Shown here in pieces: positions 24,744 through 38,345 of a DNA stretch of 64,000 nucleotides. The stretch is from contig WPIO01000040.1 of NCBI GenBank assembly GCA_009760855.2, positions 2,006,001-2,070,000 of the forward strand. Direction: 5' to 3'. The DNA comes from Cristatella mucedo (lineage: Eukaryota; Bryozoa; Phylactolaemata; Cristatellidae). How positions within the stretch are numbered: position 1 is the stretch's first letter; every line of letters starts with the position of its first letter. The position numbers and the translations under genes were made by a program. The notes below the pieces were generated by a model. It saw only the letters and a program-made list of their open reading frames with translations. It ran no database searches and was not told the DNA's origin.

Positions 24744-27700
24744 ATGGCTTCCGCGGATGTGGCGGCTCAGCCGCCGGAGCTCGTTCCGCTCGACAAGGCG
24801 TCGGCCTCTGCCGCCGCACCGTCCGCGGCCGGAGCGAGTTCGGCGCTCGCCGGCGACAGCCCGCCGCCCTCGCTCGCCAAATCGGAGCAGAAGGGTACCG
24901 ACAAGGCAGCAGCCGACGAATCAGGCGATGCCAGGAAGCCGCCGGGTCCGAAGAAGTTTGACAACGTCAATTACGTAGAGGCGCCGCTGCCAAAAACGAA
25001 TCCGTGGACGAAGGGCACCGCTAGCCAGCAGCAGCACGTGCCGAGGGCAGCTCCGAAGGACAGATCGGGTGAGCTACCAGTCGCTACACTGCGTTCTGTG
25101 TGGATTCGCCTTTTCTGCTGTCAGCAGCTGAACCAAGAGCTGTTTGTCAATCCATTTTAGATCCGCTTAAAAAGCCACCCCCCCATTTATGTGGTAGCTG
25201 CTGATCCAGTTGTTCGCCAGCTCCTGCCACCTCGGCTCCCCCCATAGGTTCTTCCTTGAACTACCGAAACCCCTTCGCCTTCAGTCATTAACTGTTTGCA
25301 TCAGTCGTTAAGGGGGGGGTACCATGCGATTGTTAGCGCTCCGAGCGTGACAGCAGTTGGCAACACGGAGGTCTGTTCCACTTTCCTTCCCGATCCACCC
25401 TTTTCCTTGACGTCGCGACGACATGCCCCTTCGGTTATTCCGTGGCCAACCACTGCATTGTCCGGCCGCCCAAGTACCCACTGTTCTGTTGCTTGATTCG
25501 TCTCCAGTCAGTTCTTGGCATCGCATTCTATATACGGCTGCGCTTGCTATAAAGTTCGGTTGTCGAAACCGTTTGCTGGACCGTCGTCGCGGCCCCGTCC
25601 AACCCAGTGTGAAATGATAACAGTAGTAATGACGTTTGTATTGCACTTATAGCTCTGGAATGGAAGGAAATTGAGTTATTAGGGATAACTTGCACATTTG
25701 CAGCGTGCATGCAAACACACAAAAGGACGACACACACACACCAAACGCCGTGAGAAGTGGGTGGTTTTTTTTAGCTTGTCTTTTTCCTTTTACTATCGTC
25801 TGATCAGGACATGTGCAAAGCGAGTCCCAGGCTTTGGGAGTACGAACTCAACTAACGAACTGAAGGCACGGTCTCTAATAAAGAATCTCGAGTTTAGATA
25901 GATGCCCAGCTAAACGATAAGAGTCGGTAGAGCAGGCGAATAAATCGTGACTAGGATTACTATTATTACTGCTTCTGCCGCTTGTTCCCCGCAGTTCTGT
26001 GAGAAGCTGCCTCGACCGTAATCACGTGGCATGAAAAAGCCAGCAACTATTCTGAGCACCTCCCCTGCCGCCAATGTGCTCTCTCGTCAAAGTTTTGCTT
26101 GCTGGTGGCATCGCTTGGCAGGTGGCACTGCTGCTGCTCCTGCCTCTGGTTTTACCCGGGGGTTCATTTGCCTCATCCTCCTCCCAACACTGCCGTGCTG
26201 CCCGTTTGTCAGTGTGGATGGATGCTGATGACGGCGGCCTATGTTTTCAGAACCTGCAAAGTCAGCGCTGGAGCCATTTAAGATGACAGCCGGTGTTTCT
26301 AGGCCGGCAAAGTCAGCCGCAGCCCCTCCAGCAGCAGCCACCGCCGCACCGCTCCCCGCTCAGGCAGCACCAGCAGCAGGGGCCACAGCTGCAGGCGCTG
26401 TGCCCGCGGCCTCCTCCTCTGGATCCACTGCTGCCGTGGCTACTGCAGCTCCTGGCGCTGTGGCATCGTCATCTCAGGCGACTGCAGTCGCACCCACTGC
26501 TCCCCAGGTGCGTCGCTCTGCGCTCGCCCTGGCGCGCGATGACGGTCTGGTACAGGCGTCGCCGGCAGCTCCGTGTTCAGTTTCGGTTTTCGTCTTTGCT
26601 GGCAACAGCGTTTGCGTCCCTATATATGTATATAGAATGCACAAGTCCAGAGAGACACCAACGACTGGCCGTCGCTGCACGAAGTCAAAGAAAAGAAAGA
26701 GGTGAGCGTCCTCATCACAGCGGCTACAGCAGCCGTAGCCACTGCCAAGCCCGTGCAGCCGTGGCCGCCGCCGTCATGTGACCCGGGAATCTGTGGCTGC
26801 GATGTTCGTTGATATACATGGCTCCCGGCATTCTCTGACAGCTGCCTGCCCCCCCCCCTGTGGGCATGTCCTGGCACCCTGCTGCTAACTGCTGCTGCAA
26901 GGCTTTACGGTTCGGTCGGCCCGCGTCAACTCTCCTGCACTGGCAGCATTGTCGACCATCGCTCTCGTTCGATGGCACCGCGGCCATCGGCTCCTCTGCA
27001 CGGTTAGCACGCATGTTGTGTGTGGTGTTCTCTGCACTGCTCTGCACAGCCTACTGCATCCATCCGCGGATGGATGCTGTAGGCGGCTGCTTCCTCTTCA
27101 TAAATCCATAAAGCCTGCCTCTGGTCGGCATCACTTATGTCGCTCGAGTAGTTGCTGCCGTCGCAGCCCTTACATGTCTTATCGTGCTTGGCATACTTCT
27201 GGTCTTCCGTCCCTCCAGCATCCTAGGCTGCTAGCACAATGCAGTGATTTTCGCTCGGCTGAGTACTGGCCTGTCCATAGTGGCATTAGGCTGCTGAGAG
27301 CACAATGCCCATTCGGTAGTTGCAAGGGCATCAGTGCTACTGCTATGCTACCGGCGTCTTGTGTATTAGCTACTAGTGCTGGTCAGCCTCCCCTTCCCCC
27401 TCCTAACTCAGCCCGTGCAGCACCTCTTGTCTGCTGGCTGGCTCTGGCTTGGCCCGCTGGCCGTCTGCTCGTGGATACGGCGAATCAGTCTGACACAAGT
27501 AAGTTTCATCCTTACTCGCTTCTTCGATTCGCCCTCCTAACTTGGCTCTGCTTCTCACTTTCTGCTTGTTTTGTCAGATTACGTCCAACGGTGGCTACAC
27601 TGTGTTGGTAGAGATGGGCTGAGCGTGCAGAGCCGGGCCCCACCTCTGCACGCTCCGACTGGCTTGTATCTCGGGAAGGGGGGGAGCCTTCCCTCTCGCC

Positions 27701-29064
27701 AACCGAAACTACTCTCGCCTGCCACTGGTCTCGTTCTGGCCATGTGCTGCATTGCTGACTGCGATCGGGCGCTTCACCGTCGAGAGGCGTTGCTGGCAGA
27801 ACGTTCCCAGTGTGAAGAAGCCCGGCAAGTCGCTCGGCTGCAAGTACGACTTCGACTCCGGCGGCGACGACTCTTCAAAGGAAAATCGAGACGAGGACGA
27901 GGAGAGCCGCGCTCAGCGCAGGAAAGGTGAGGCCGCTTCGACGACGGCTTCTGCCATGCGGCCATGAGGCAGCTCTTGGAGCTTCCCACTCGGAAGCGTC
28001 GGATTTGACCCTCTTTGCCCCTCTTTGCGCCTCTTCATCTCTTTCGATCGCTTCGCTCTCTCTAGTCACCAAGCATCGGTGGGTTCCCATGGACTACGAG
28101 CCGCCGAAATACGAGAGACGCCGCCCGCCGCAGCAGCAGCGCGACCAGTACTACCAGCTGCCTCCGAGCGACGGTGCTGTTGCCGTGGCAGAAGGCGGCT
28201 CTGTGGCGCAGCCTTCGCAAGACGGTGGACTCCCGAAGACCTTGGCCTTTGGCGGCAGGCGGCCAGGTAAGCTCTTGCATCGTTCGTCTCTGAAGGCTTT
28301 CTCCGCTAGTCTGCAGTGCATGCTTTGCCAGCTTGCTTGCCACCACCCGACTGAGGAGGGAAGTGGTGCTCGGGGAGCGGCATCTGTGCCCGCCCCCCCC
28401 CCCCCATTGGTACTGGGCAGCAGCATTGCCTGCCGATTGGCAAGCGAGTCTAGACAACGTCAAGGGGCTACTCTTGAGCAGAGCTCGACGGTGTTGCACA
28501 AGTGCGCCAGCCCGGTCTGTCTGTTTACCCCATCGATTCGATCGCAATTGCAGACGGCTGGAAGGACGATCGTGACGTAGCAGCCGGTAGCGAGCAGCAG
28601 CACTCGGGCGATCGAGGCTACGGCTGGTACCGCGGCAGTCGTGGTCGTGGGCGAGGCGGCTACAGGGGCGGGCGAGGCGGCAGCGGCAAGTACGGACGCT
28701 TCAGCTCGACAGAGAACGGTGAGAGCTGGCACACCGTCTCCTCTGCTGGCCATCCGGGTTCGCGGGCGGCTTGCCATACATTGCTCGACCGAAGCCCAAG
28801 CCCCCCAGTCCTTTTTTTGCCCGGCGTCTGTGCGAGTGGCCGGCTCGGCTGCATTCCGGCCGCGTTCGAGCTGCTTGAGCATGAGCACGCTGCTGCCATT
28901 CACAGGCGACATGTCGACGTTCTACGGCCCCAGTGCAGACGCGATCGTGGTAGATCCAGGCATGACATTCTATGGAAGCTTCTACTTCAACGGGGCTCCA
29001 TACGTGGACGAGGAGACTCTGAGAGAGCTTGTCAAGAAGCAAATGTGAGCCTTGCTGATTCTCT

Positions 29065-29134
<70 letters not shown>

Positions 29135-31726
29135 AGCAAGCCTGCTCACCTGCACTTAGGCAGCTGGCTTCTCCGCCATCGTTCACCAACCGGCCGAGTT
29201 CTTTGTTTCAGCGAGTACTACTTCAGTGTGGAGAACCTGCAGAAGGACATCTTCCTCAGGCAGAAGATGGACGCCGACGGCTGGATCACGCTGAGCCTCG
29301 TCGCCAGCTTCCACCGCGTCCAGGCTTTGACGCAGGACATCAAACTGCTTATCGAGGTGCGCTTCGGTGCGCGATCTCCTTTCCTTCCTCCATTTGCTCC
29401 CCTTTGCTGTGCCGAATGCTAGTTCGTGCGGCGGCTCGCAAACGAGCCGTGTCCACAGTCTCACCAGATGCTGGCATGGTTCAGTGCGACCTTGTGAGCA
29501 ACAAATGCTGTGGCACATTAAAGTCGGCTGGCAATTGCTTCCGAGAGAAGGATTTCTCATCTCTCGGAATCATGCCAGCTCACATTTCCGCACAAGTGCT
29601 CGGGCGTGGCAGCGCCGCCTCCTGTGTTTCTGGCTAAGAGCGTGCTTGAGGCACCTTTGCAATGTGTGCATAACAAGCACGTGCTGACACGTGCTTTGCG
29701 ATCGGTGCATCTGTGGATGTCAGCCCACTTTAGGCTGGCTTTTGCCAGCTGTGGCAGGAACTGATCTGATCTGAATCGGAGCTGATGCTGCAGCCTCCGC
29801 GTTTCTCTCTTTCCCCGCAGTCACTGAAGACAAGCAGCGAGATTGAAGTATCGAGCGATGGCATAAAAATTCGACCCATCGCCGACCCGAAGCGATGGCC
29901 TCTGCAGCACAATTCGACGTCTGTGCGAAGCATATTTAATCCGGACGTGCCCGAGTTTGTGCCTGGCATGCTGGTGCCCTCACTGTCCATGCCAGGTTAG
30001 TGCTTAGCGCACGTCATTCGTGATCGTTCTCTCTCACTCACTCACACTCTCTTTCTCTTTCTGGTGTCTGTTACCCGTGCCTTGAGAGAGTACCCTTTAC
30101 ATGCTACTGTCGTCTGCTCAGCATTGCTAGCCTTACTGGCTTCGACCAGAAAGGGTTTACACGTGTCCTAGGGCGTTAACTCACCCTGAAACATGCGTGT
30201 CAATTATGGTGCAGCTAGGAGTGAGTGGCCTTGAGATGTAGATGCCCAGCAAGGGAACTTGTATCCCGTGACATGTGACTACATAGGAAAAGGGCTGTTA
30301 GTTTGTGAACATGTACAAAATTGAGCAATTAAATCCTAGAGGGTCCCTCATTTTTTAATGCTTGCACTTAATAAGAATACGTGTGTAAGGAAGATGACGG
30401 TGAACGTATCTCTGCACAAGAGAGAGGGCATGAAAGATGAGTTTGCATGTGCCACGAGTTGCAACTAGCCCAGTGAACAGCAAGTCGTGTCATGCAAGGG
30501 CACTTTCAGGCTACTAGGGAAGGCGATCCCTGCGTGGTTTGAGTAAGCAAGTTGGCATGTACCACGAGCTGCTGGAAGTTACGACGTGTGGTCGGACTTT
30601 TTTGTCTGCCATTTACTGCTCTCGAGGAAAGAGAAATGGTCCGGTCGCTTTGATGCCTAGCAGCTAAGCATCCAGTGAAGCTCGGTCGTTGGCCCCTATG
30701 CTAGCCGGTCCATGGTTCTCGGTCACACACCTCTTCGGCAGACTCGGATCCCAAGGTCAACTTTCATCAGGCAGTTATGGCAAGAGATTTCCATTCCCTC
30801 GCCCACAAAATGATTTAATATGCTCCGGCCCACTATCTCGTGCGGCAGCGGTGCACTTTCAGCCCAGTCGTTGGGCGCTCTCGCCCAGCCTGACCGAGGC
30901 CACGCTAGCCACAGCAGCGCTGCTGCCATTCTGCAGCTCGGCTCCCTATAGCGCGAGCCACGCCGTCTCAGGTACTGCCTCGACCAGCCCCGGCGGCGAC
31001 GGAGGTGCATCGGACGGCATCTTTTTCGGTGCCAGCTCACAGCTTCGTCTCGCCATGACGCCCGGCCTGTCAACGAGCGCACCCGAGAAGTCGAGCTTCG
31101 ACGAGTGGATGGAGGTCAGGCGCAAGCCGTTCAAGGTCGCCAAGGCCAAGGAAGCCGCACGAACCGCCGACGACGACAATGCGGCGTTGCCGACGGTCCG
31201 TGTCTTGCGCTGGTGGCACTTTGTCTCATTTGGGGGCGCTGGCGTGTTTCGGCCGGATGCTCTGCCTGCTGTCTTGGCTCGAGCGCCGGTCGGCGGCCCC
31301 TCCCCCCTGTCCTGCCTACCTACGTGCGCATGACCCCCTGCCCTTCCCGTCGACAGTCGGCAGCCCAGACGCCCTTGAAGTCGAAGAAGCCTTCGGAGAT
31401 TGGCGGCGACGACGAACAGGAAGAGCTGGACTTCATGTTCGACGAGGAACTCGAGCGGCTGGGCGACGGCCGCAAGAACACGTTTAGCGCCGACTGGTGA
31501 GCGCTGATGCTGTCGCTGCTGACGCTGATGCTGCCACCGCTGCTGCCCCCTCTCCCTTCCCCCCATGCCGCTTCCGGCTGCTGCTGCTCTGCTTTTTGTC
31601 GGTTGCTACTTTAGTGGCAGATGCTGTGAGCATCCTGGTGCCTCCCTTCCTACGGTGGCGGGATGCCAGCTGGTTTTCTCTGCTGCTCTGCAATATAACT
31701 ACAACAATAATGATACATAATAATAT

Positions 31727-31789
<63 letters not shown>

Positions 31790-34700
31790 TTCTACGAATA
31801 GCAAAACGTTAATATAGGGCTCTCAGAGAGATGAATCTCGTCTTGGCAGCACTTGGCAGGTGCATATGTGGAAAGCATTACCAAAAGATTGGTGGTAGCA
31901 GCCGCAAGCAGCAGGCTCAGTGTAAGCAGGCACGTGCACACGAAGGACGAATCGCAAAGACCAGCTAAACGTGTGCTTAAATAGACGTTTTTTAAGCTTT
32001 TTTTTTAAATGGCATTGGACGTTGCGACGTGCTTCGGTAGTGAGTTCCAGGCTTTTAGAGCGTACAAGCTACATACACGGTCTCCAAAGGTCAGCGCACA
32101 TAAGCTCACGGAGAACAAATTACAAGAACCCACCGTATGCTGTGAAAAGTAGATGCAGTGTTAGCTTTTTTTATGGTCAAGTCAAGGGATGTCGTGACGC
32201 CAGTCTGGAGTGAATTCCGGGCTTTGGAAAGGTACGAGCTAAACGTACGGTCTCCAGAGGATTTGTGGTTCGTGCGAGGTATAGATAACCGATTGGATTA
32301 AAAAGAAAATCCGGTGGTACTATGCTTAGCCTGGTGGGGGAGTAGCTCTGATAGGTAAGGTGGGGCCAAGGAATCGGAAGGGACCAAAAAGTGAGTTACA
32401 AAACCTTGAAGTCGATTCGGTGCTTGACTGGGAGCCAGTGCAGGTCTTCGAGAAGTGTTGTGATGTGACAACTTCTACACTCACGACAGACGAGTCTCCT
32501 GGCTGTCGAGTTTTGCACCAGCTGTAGCCAAGGTTCAATGTGCCGCTTGCCGAAGGAGCAGGTGGCGATCTCAGCGAAGCAGCAGCAGTGAATTGGTTCG
32601 CGACTCGCCTATGGCTCAAATCGGTGTCTTGTGACGGCTTGCCACCCCTGCGACTGGCGCTAGTTCAGACGAGCCCGGCCGTTTCTGGCCAGCGCCGTGT
32701 CCTTCATGGCCGGCAGTCGTGGTGTCGTGCCGTGCATGCTCGTCGAGTGAGCACTAGTTTCTGGGGTGGGTGCCAGGGCACCTTGGTCTGGCGTCCACAC
32801 GTTGCTTTTGCTGCTGCCACTGCCTTCGTGTGCCGGCCCGATTTGTCGGCCGCCGCCCTGTCCACGTCGTGTAACGAGAGCGACTGAGTCTGTGGTCAGC
32901 TTAGACGACCGCCGATGTCTCGCTCGGCTGCAGGTCCGGCAGCGAGGCAGACGGTGAGGACGAGGCTGACGAGATCGACGACAAGGAGATAAGTAAGATC
33001 CTCATCGTCACTCAGACGCCGCCGTACATGCGCAAGCATCCGCAGGGCGATCGGCACCCGGGCGACTTCACGCCACGAGCCAAGATGACGGCCGAGCTGG
33101 CCAAGGTCATCAACGACGGCCTGTACTATTACGAGGAGGACCTCTGGCGCTCGTCCGACGTACGTTTTGCCGTTATTGCCGCTCTGCTCTGGTCGCCTCC
33201 GCTTCTTGTCCACGTGCCGGATGCTCTCGATGTGCACTCGTCGGGTTTCACCCAGCTTTATTCATTTATTTTCCTTTTTGTAGAAGTCTCTGAAGGTAAA
33301 GGTAGCAGCTGTCGAGCTCGGCTTGCGGCTCCAAGTCGCTCGCTCATTCCTGGACGCGAGCTAGCGAGGCTAGCCTAGCTGCCACCGTTTTGCAGCGCGC
33401 ATCGTTTGCTCGGCGTCATTTGGATGTGCTGCCGCGTTGTAGTTCGACGACTACAAGACGGTAAGCGTCATATCGCAGGTGCAGTACGAGAGCATCAGCC
33501 CCGTGCGAGGAGGAGGAGGTGGTGGTGCCGCCACCGCCGCTGTTGACGTCAAGCAGGCGGCGCCGCCTCCGCCGCCACCGCCGCCGACCACGCCACAGCT
33601 TGCTCTTCCCGTCACGCCCGGTGAGTGGTTACGAGCGGCGTCGCCGCAGATGCGTGCGTGCATGCTGCCTTGCTGCGCAGCAGCGACTGACATTTGTGTC
33701 CGGCTGTAGCTCGCAACATAAAGAGTGCCGTGCCAAAGGAGAAATCCGTCGCCTCCTCGCTGCCGACCGACATACCGGACGTGCCCGGCCGCAAGCCTCC
33801 CAAGACGCCGCGCACGCCTGGCGGCCGAGCCGCCGCTGCGGCTGCTGCCGAGCGCGAGCCTCGCTTCTATCCGGTGGTGAAGGACGCGAGCAAGCCTGTG
33901 GATCCTCAGGTGTGAATGCTCAGCTCGTGTGCGGCAGCCATGGCGGCTTGCCTTGGTGCCGTGGCGGCTTGCCTCGTTACTTGGTGCCCGGCGAGGATCT
34001 TCTTAATGCAATGCAGCCGCAGCAGCCCGAACGTGTGCCCGCGAAATGCCATTCGGCACCGACGCCTGTGGGTCTGCTAGCTTACGGCTTCGTTGTCTGC
34101 TGGCGTTGCACTTGCTCGATCCACGCCGGATCTCGATCGACGATCGATCCCGCTGGGCTCGGTGGGTTGGTTGGCGTAGCACTCTCGCTGCCCGCCTGCT
34201 CTCCTTGCGTCCATCGAGCAGAGCTCGGCGGGCAAAAAAGGCTGTGGCAGTGTGGTGCCTTCAGCATCTCAGCCGTACGGATTGAGTGAGCCCTTTGGTG
34301 AGGTCAGCAGAATGCCTACTCCTTTAACTAACGGCAGTGGCCACGACCTTGCTGCTTGCCGCTGGGTAGGCCACGACGGGCAAACGCCGACAAGTGTGAC
34401 AACTCCCTCCGCGAGCCACGCTCTCGCGTCTGTATGCATAGGATAATGAAAGAGTGTGCTTAGAACGAGCGATTCTACACGTGACCCCCATCAGGGCACG
34501 GCACTGCAGCACAGCTCGCCCCTGCCGGGCCGCGCTGCAGCTGCTGCTGCATGGCAGCTTGTAGCAGCCTGTCGTGTCTTGACGCGCAGACGCCCCACAA
34601 GAAGAAGACGCGGCACACGCAGAATCCGCCAGCCGAGAGCCACATTGGCTGGATCCTGGACACGAAGGAGCATCGTGTGCGCACCAGCTCCACCTCGTCG

Positions 34701-35681
34701 GCTCTGTCGCAGAGGTAGAGCTGCCGGCAGCTAGCTGGCTGCTGCTGCTGCCGCCGCCGGTTCGCTTTGGTCTAACCTTTGTCCGTGCTCTACGCGCAGC
34801 CCATCGGAAAGCCAGCTATCGACGAGCTACGGCAGCGTGCCCACGCTCAGCCAGCTGCAGCATCCGTCGCACGAGCTGCTGAAGGAGAACAACTTCGTAT
34901 GGCACGTCTACAACAAGTACCACGCCAAGTGTATCAAAGGTGCGCGCGAGCAGACCCATCGTCGCTCGCGTGTGCCGGGACTGCGGTTTTATCGATCGAT
35001 CGCGGCGATGTCTGCATCGTTCGACTCCCTCCCCTGATCGCCTGATTGGGCAACTGGGCAGTGGAGCAGGCCCCATCCTGTGGCGGCGGTCGCGCCCTCC
35101 TTAGCCGGCCGGGCGTCTTTTTTTGTTTCCAGAGCGTAAGCGGCTGGGTGCCGGCGTCTCGCAGGAGATGAACACGCTGTTTCGCTTCTGGTCCTTCTTC
35201 CTGCGTCAGCACTTTAATAGGAAAATGTACGAGGAGTTTCGCCAGCTGGCCACCGAGGACGCCAAGTCTGGCTACAGGTGGGCAGCAGTGTCGCCGCCGA
35301 GGCCGCTCGCTCATGGGCCACGGCGTGCCGGGCGCGCGAGCAGCAGAAGACTGCCTGGCAGTCGTCTGCTGGCTGGCTGGCCGGCCGTCTGCCGCTTGCC
35401 CCTCCAGGTAGCCTCGTCATCGTTAAGGCAGCCTCGTCTTCGTTTGGCAGGTACGGGCTGGAGTGCCTGTTCCGCTTCTACAGCTATGGTCTGGAGAAGA
35501 AGTTCAGGCAGGAGCTGTTCGAGGATTTCCAAACGGAAACTCTTGGCGATTACGAGAGCGGTGCGTGCAGCAGCAGTGGTTCGGCCGCCGCTGCCCTCCT
35601 CGACCGCTTCTGCTGCCGCCTCAGTTTCGTCTCTTTCGCCGTAAGCGCTTCTCTGCTTCCCGGGGGAGGGGCGGCTGCTCT

Positions 35682-35724
<43 letters not shown>

Positions 35725-36186
35725 TTCTCTCTGTACGCGCCTGAGGCGAGCTCGGCTTTCGTCCGCTTCGCGCAGGGCAACTTTACGGCGTGGAGAAGTT
35801 CTGGGCCTTCCTGAAGTATTCCAGGAAAGCCAACGTCGACTACAGTCCCAAGCTCAAGGGCATCATTGTCAACTTCAAACGCTTGGAGGACTTCAAAGTG
35901 GTCGAGGTAGGCAGGCAGCAGCAGCATGCGTGCATGCATGGCACCGCCCACTGCTCGATCGCTTCCTTGCCGTGCCACGTGCTCACCTTCGTCCGGCGTT
36001 GCTCTCCTTCAGTCGGCCTCCAGTCGAGCGTCGTCTGCTCTTGGTCAGCGTAAGGACGAGCAGCGGCCGCCAGGGGCCGCTAGCGGATCGAACGGCGCCG
36101 CCGGAGCAAGTGCTGCTCCTGCCGAGGCGGCGGCAGCTGCAGCAGCAAACCACGAACTAGGAGCCGTGGGCGGCATCGATGCTTGA
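24744..36186 (+). CDS. LARP1: La-related protein 1 (LARP1), 19 exons, complete
   Basis: LARP1 binds the cap and 5' TOP motif of ribosomal-protein mRNAs and represses or stabilises them downstream of mTORC1. Exons: 24744-25068, 26251-26507, 27800-27926, 28066-28266, 28554-28718, 28906-29044, 29212-29356, 29821-29995, 30972-31195, 31357-31496, 32934-33159, 33443-33620, 33710-33909, 34590-34714, 34800-34939, 35133-35277, 35451-35560, 35776-35906, 36013-36186. All introns are GT-AG with matching phases, giving 1109 codons including the TGA. Domains: Ala/Pro-rich N-terminus; [12 protein letters not shown] (exon 4) matching the vertebrate HKWVPL block; Arg/Gly-rich stretch (about 304-358); La motif with [21 protein letters not shown] (about 405-490); PAM2-like segment (about 491-502); [38 protein letters not shown]; and the DM15 region from [12 protein letters not shown] (897) to RLEDFKVVE (1051). 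The short Ala-rich C-terminus is not conserved. The start is the first ATG opening this frame. Small exons between exons 2 and 3 could be missing. Confidence 0.95.
29068..29133. repeat. (CT)n in LARP1 intron 6
   Basis: About 33 CT units upstream of the exon 7 acceptor. Confidence 0.95.
31730..31789. repeat. (CA)n in LARP1 intron 10
   Basis: About 29 CA units next to the LINE fragment. Confidence 0.95.
31805..32530 (-). mobile_element. Family 1 LINE fragment in LARP1 intron 10
   Basis: Antisense to LARP1. It contains the tail (31815-31860) and decayed C-terminal coding sequence ([13 protein letters not shown]-type blocks) matching the copy at 49.4-50 kb. A partial internal duplication of the 3' UTR is visible (31980-32100 against 32170-32270). 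Confidence 0.7.
35684..35721. repeat. (CT)n in LARP1 intron 17
   Basis: About 19 CT units. Confidence 0.9.
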
Positions 36187-37559
36187 CCTCGACGCTCGAC
36201 CTCTATGCGTGGCCTTCATCGGCCTTCTTCCGGGCTGCCTGCCACTCGACTCGTCGGCAGCCAGCGAGCGATTTTCTTTTTCTATTTTCAAAATACAAAA
36301 ACAGCCTCGACTTCGAAGACCGGAGCCGTAGAGGGAGGATTAGTCGAGCGGCCGAAAGCACGTGGCCGTCGTGAACGCTCTCGGAAGGCTCCTCCGGTCC
36401 GGAGCGAGTCCCTCTGGCGGCCCCGCGACGATGCGAGCAGCAGCCGCGCGGTGGCGGCGGCGCAGACCGCCTGTTTTGTGCCCGATCGCAGCAGGCCGCC
36501 TTGTTTGCTGCAGCGGCGCTGTAGCGAGCGAGCGTGGCACGACGCCGCCACGGCGACTGCTGATCCGGGGCCGAGCACTTGCGCAGCCGGAACCGTTTTC
36601 TTGGAGATTTCGGCACCCAGGAGGGGGGCCGCTGCCCGCTGAGGCGACGGCGGTGCATCCTCGACCAGGACTCAGCGCCTTCTCCCAGCCGAGGGCGGCT
36701 AGCTTTCCTCCTCGCGGGCCACTTGGCTGGCGACGAAGTCGGGACTTGCTGCTGCACCTGCAGCAGCAGCTTGCAGGGGACGGCCTCGCGATCGGGCTTG
36801 CTCGGGCCGCTGTTTATGTGTTTGTCGCTGCCGCTCTCCCTCCAGCCGGGCGCGTGGCGGACTAATCGAGTTGACGTCGGGCGAGTCCTCGAGCTGCTGC
36901 TGCTGCAGCTCGGGCGTGCGAGGGCATGCCACCCTTGTTTTCTTTCGTTCGTCTGGCGTCGGTCGCGTGGCTGGCGAGATAGGCATTAGTTATGAACGTC
37001 GTGCAGTCGCTTTGCATGCGCGTGTGTTGTATGCATCTTGCATATATTTGCATCATATCGACTCGATTGAACGTTCATTATACAAAACTGTACAGCGCAC
37101 AGCCGCCTTCTTTCCCTCTGTCTGGATGGGCACTGCACTCGGCGGTGGGCCGGCCCGAAGCGTGGCCTCTGCTCGCAGCAGTCAGGTTGTTCGACCTGTC
37201 TGTGGGGATGCGCTTGTATGACTCGCGGCTGCGATGCCGTCCCTGTCGGCTGCGATGCCGTCCCTGTCGGCTGTGATGCCATCGACGGTCTAACTTTAAA
37301 AGCATACATTCACATGCTGACATGCATCGAGCTAGGCTGCTTAAAAGCTGGAGGAAAATCGCCACGTGACTCATCGTAGCTGGTTGCTACCGCCGAACGA
37401 CCTTGGGCTCTACAATGCGATGCATTCCTCTCGAGTTTGCTATGGCTTGAAAAATGTGGGTGCAGTGCCACCGACCTCGCGAGCTACGCAAGCTCATTGA
37501 AAACGTCAAGTTCTCTCGATTGAACCCAGTTTTTGCTGCCGTAGAGCCTTAGCACCTAT
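36187..37559. other. LARP1 3' flank/UTR, no second gene supported
   Basis: No canonical AATAAA was found close behind the LARP1 stop. A minus-strand stretch near 36700-36930 (ELQQQQLEDSPDVNSISPPR) looks faintly coding-like but lacks context. Confidence 0.4.
37206..37278. repeat. Short tandem repeat, about 20-bp unit
   Basis: Three units of CGGCTGCGATGCCGTCCCTG. Confidence 0.6.
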
Positions 37560-38010
37560 CATCAACGACTTGAATCTTGTGAATGTGAGCAGGACTACGA
37601 TGATATCCACATGCTGACATCCATCACTTCTATGCAGATGACACTCTGTTGTACCTTTGCTTTGATACCTCCGAGCTCTCCAGCACGTGCTTGCTGCATG
37701 TATTTATTAAATCCACACATGCATTGCAGCAAACTTTATTAAATTGAATGATGATCTAATCAACTTACTAGTTATTGGCAAACCATGTATGATTCAGAAA
37801 TTGGAAAGGCTAACGCTCAAATCGGCTCTGCCAGCATATCTCCTGTTGAATCTTCATGCAATCCTAATTCCATGTTCCAAAGTGACTTTTCGTTAGACGA
37901 CAACATCAAATCCACAATTAAGTCTGCTTACTTTCAGCTACTTAACATTGCTAAAATTCAAACTTGTTTGGGCCCAGTTCTGCATTTAGTTGCAACCCAG
38001 CAGTGTGCCT
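37560..38010 (+). mobile_element. Family 1 LINE fragment (RT core)
   Basis: Plus strand. Reads HHFYADDTLLYLCFDTSELS with the catalytic ADD intact, followed by broken frames matching the RT region of the copy at 50.2-50.5 kb (K-L-ERLTLK, IKSAYFQLLN, IAKIQ). Confidence 0.7.
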
Positions 38011-38269
38011 GCCAATCCACAGCTAAAATGTTGGTTTTGCTACTGCCACTAGAGATGCATGCTTTTAGTGCTGCTGACTCAGCTCGGCCATGTCAGAAAG
38101 TGCTGAGTCAGCACCTTCTTGGAGCACAGTGCGATCGGTCTGGAATCTGGATGCTTCGTCTACGGATGTGCTTTTGCCCTGGGGTCGTGTGTGTACACAT
38201 GGATCCGCAGGATAAAGCCTGCTTCATCTTGGCTTTACCTTGGGCTTCTGCCTACTGAAGCCTATAGTA

Positions 38270-38345
38270 CTGATAATAATGAAATGTCTTGGTAACACCG
38301 TGAGAGAAGTAAGTCTCTCTGTGGGTCCTGAAAGTTGCTTGAAAA
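38270..38345 (-). repeat. Diverged LINE/SINE 3' tail (minus)
   Basis: AATAATGAAATGTC followed by GAGAGAAGTAAGTCTCTC, a decayed copy of the tail. Confidence 0.4.

Noticed and set aside
36203-36989. A second gene on the minus strand behind LARP1
   Set aside because: The frames overlap on both strands, without splice continuity or a poly(A) signal.
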